A stretch of 62,000 nucleotides of DNA from Glandiceps talaboti (lineage: Eukaryota > Hemichordata > Enteropneusta > Spengelidae), in the NCBI RefSeq assembly GCF_964340395.1, contig NC_135554.1:18820592-18882591 (forward strand), given 5' to 3'. The position numbers and the translations under genes were made by a program. A model generated the notes under the pieces. It was not told where the DNA came from. It did not search any database and saw only the letters and a program-made list of their open reading frames with translations. Positions 60,398-62,000 of the stretch are shown piece by piece (the first letter of the stretch is position 1; the number at the start of each line of letters is the position of its first letter).

Positions 60398-60724
60398 ATG
60401 TCTGTACAACAAGCTACCTTGAATGACTCGGTGACCAAAGTTTACGGAGAAGAGTCACCCTTGCTCGGAAACCTGAGAGTCGGTAGCTACGACCGGGATG
60501 ATTTATTGTGGAGTAGTAGTGGGGGATCGGCGGAGTCAACGCCGGTACCTCCACTCAGGCTTCTGTCGTCGACTTCAGTTGATCCATCGTATCGAACCGG
60601 AAAGAACTCCGTCCTTGGAGCTTGCTTTATAATGACGAAAGCATGTGTTGGTGCGGGTATATTGGCTTTTCCCGCTGCCTATGGGGCTGCAGGTGGTATT
60701 TTGTACTGTGTCATCATGCAGGCA
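60398..60724 (+). CDS. SLC38-like exon 1
   Basis: 109 codons from ATG at 60398 to ATGCAGGCA|GTAAGT, phase 0. No in-frame ATG lies upstream before a stop. Confidence 0.88.
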
Positions 60725-61558
60725 GTAAGTTGGCTTTTACATGATGTAGTGACATTATATTTTAAATTTATAATACCATCAAAACAAAAATAGATTATAA
60801 TTATTGCTCTCTGTAGTGTATGTATCTAAACTCATATAAATATATTTAAAATCAAGAAAATAGTTCTATTTATTGTAGCCTATTTCATTGTAGTGTTCTT
60901 TAATAGCTTTATTACACTTATGTACCCAAATAGAATTCTCAATTTTCTGTGCAGTTGTAATAAAGGTATATTTAATCTAATCTAATCTAATCTAATCTAA
61001 TCTAATCTAATTTAATCAATTTTGTCAATCATGATTTGAATATACGAATATGACACCCTGGTTCCCTACCTGCCCACCAACCACCCCACCCCCACCCCAT
61101 CTGTTTACTCCATTTTAGGGAAACAGTGACCTCAACATTTTTTAAGCATAGACATCTTTCTTCACTGTCTCAGCAGCTTTAGACATGGTTGTTGTGAAGC
61201 TGCTATTTCTATTGTTTCCCAGAATGCCTCACCCCAGTGTACAGCATGTCTCTTCTGAGCTAAATTTGCCAATTTGAATAACTATGTAATAGAGATGTTG
61301 CGCACTGTAGGACTGACAAAAAAAACCAACATATTTATAGGGCCCCTATAACTGAACAACCATGTAGCTAAGATGCAGTCTGCTTTGCCTTTGTTCTCAT
61401 ATATGAACCAACCACCAGTATCACCCTCCCTGAAGGTTCAAAGCTCAACAATTCACAAATGAAAAGAAGGGATTGAAAATGTATGCCACCTCTTCTTGTG
61501 CTTTAGCCATTCAACACTACAGAACAGAACATTCCCCCTGAAATCAACACTATAGAAA

Positions 61559-61625
<67 letters not shown>

Positions 61626-61626
61626 A

Positions 61627-61666
<40 letters not shown>

Positions 61667-62000
61667 TGATCAGTTGATAGTTAGCATCACTAAATATGTA
61701 AAACAAAGGTGACTACAACTTTGTTGTTACAAGTGTAGCTAGATCTAGATAGTTCAATTGTTCTCAATTAATTGTCCTTTTCATAACTTTTTGTTTTTGT
61801 TTTCATAATTGTTTCCTTTCTTTTATTGACAGATCTGTGTATTGTGTGCTGGAATAAGTCTGATTGTTCTGGCCTACTCTTCAGACAAGCACCAAACTGT
61901 AACATTTGAGACAGCTGTAGCATCATTGTGTGGTAACAAAGTCAAGATGGCCTGTCTTGTAGTTATCATGGTGTATGGTTTGGGTGGTTGCATCACTTTC
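60398..62000 (+). CDS. SLC38A7-like sodium-coupled neutral amino acid transporter, 5' part
   Basis: Exon 1 (60398-60724) and exon 2 (61833 to the window edge) join in phase 0. The first 70 residues are cytoplasmic and carry an acidic dileucine motif EESPLL, known to direct membrane proteins to lysosomes. From about residue 70, NSVLGACFIMTKACVGAGIL then AFPAAYGAAGG is the TM1 signature of the SLC38 family, in which the broken helix binds sodium and substrate. Exon 2 gives TM2 (ICVLCAGISLIVLAYSS) and the start of TM3 (VYGLGGCITF). Among human paralogues the SLC38A7/A8 branch fits best, A7 being a lysosomal glutamine transporter. The gene continues beyond the window. Family call firm, paralogue call moderate. 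Confidence 0.88.
60725..61832. other. SLC38-like intron 1
   Basis: Contains a TAATC microsatellite (60968-61012) preceded by GTTGTAATAAAGGTATATTT, probably a retroposon tail, and a TTGA array at 61563-61665. No further exon was recognised. Confidence 0.6.
61563..61665. repeat. (TTGA)n microsatellite
   Basis: About 25 copies with two single-base interruptions. Confidence 0.97.
61833..62000 (+). CDS. SLC38-like exon 2, cut by window end
   Basis: Acceptor TTTTATTGACAG; 56 codons in frame to the edge, covering TM2 and the start of TM3. Confidence 0.88.
   Translation, partial: MCVLCAGISLIVLAYSSDKHQTVTFETAVASLCGNKVKMACLVVIMVYGLGGCITF

Overview
This is animal genomic DNA: genes are split by GT-AG introns, the background is AT-rich, and microsatellites, minisatellites and foldback elements are very abundant. 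Four protein genes can be reconstructed exon by exon. Three are on the minus strand: a class II cytokine receptor-like protein (2767-10522, 3' end unresolved), a small secreted tectonin-like lectin (13702-18596) and Wntless (33283-56417, complete, 12 exons, 554 aa). The fourth is on the plus strand: the 5' end of an SLC38A7-like amino acid transporter (60398 to the window edge). Wntless and SLC38 are found across animals. A receptor with class II cytokine receptor D1/D2 domains and the matching intron phases points to an invertebrate deuterostome, with amphioxus or a hemichordate most likely. This assignment is inference.

Layout. 1-2.3 kb: little apart from one short open frame with a membrane segment. 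2.8-10.5 kb: receptor-like gene (signal peptide plus three fibronectin-III domains). 10-12.4 kb: an inverted duplication upstream of the receptor, one arm of which carries an expanded 15-bp minisatellite. 12.5-13.6 kb: tetranucleotide arrays with mobile-repeat copies. 13.7-18.6 kb: lectin gene, whose introns are full of CT/GA and TATG/CATA repeats. 18.6-33.2 kb: gene-poor block of foldback elements (21.1-22.1 kb; nested set 22.5-26.9 kb; 30.1-30.8 kb), a CTCF-like site at 29.5 kb and a 15-unit minisatellite of nuclear-receptor-like DR1 motifs at 31.1-31.8 kb. 33.3-56.4 kb: Wntless. 56.4-60.4 kb: intergenic gap between divergent Wntless and SLC38. 60.4-62 kb: first two coding exons of the transporter.

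The receptor-like and lectin genes lie in the same orientation about 3.2 kb apart and may form a small secreted or cell-surface recognition neighbourhood; shared function is not shown. Wntless (Wnt cargo receptor) and the SLC38 transporter are housekeeping-type membrane proteins with no evident link to them. The most unusual signals are the conserved class II cytokine receptor exon phases with an extra third domain, complementary repeats that bracket the 41-bp Wntless exon 6, minisatellites carrying splice-site-like sequences next to two Wntless exons, and the nested inverted repeats.
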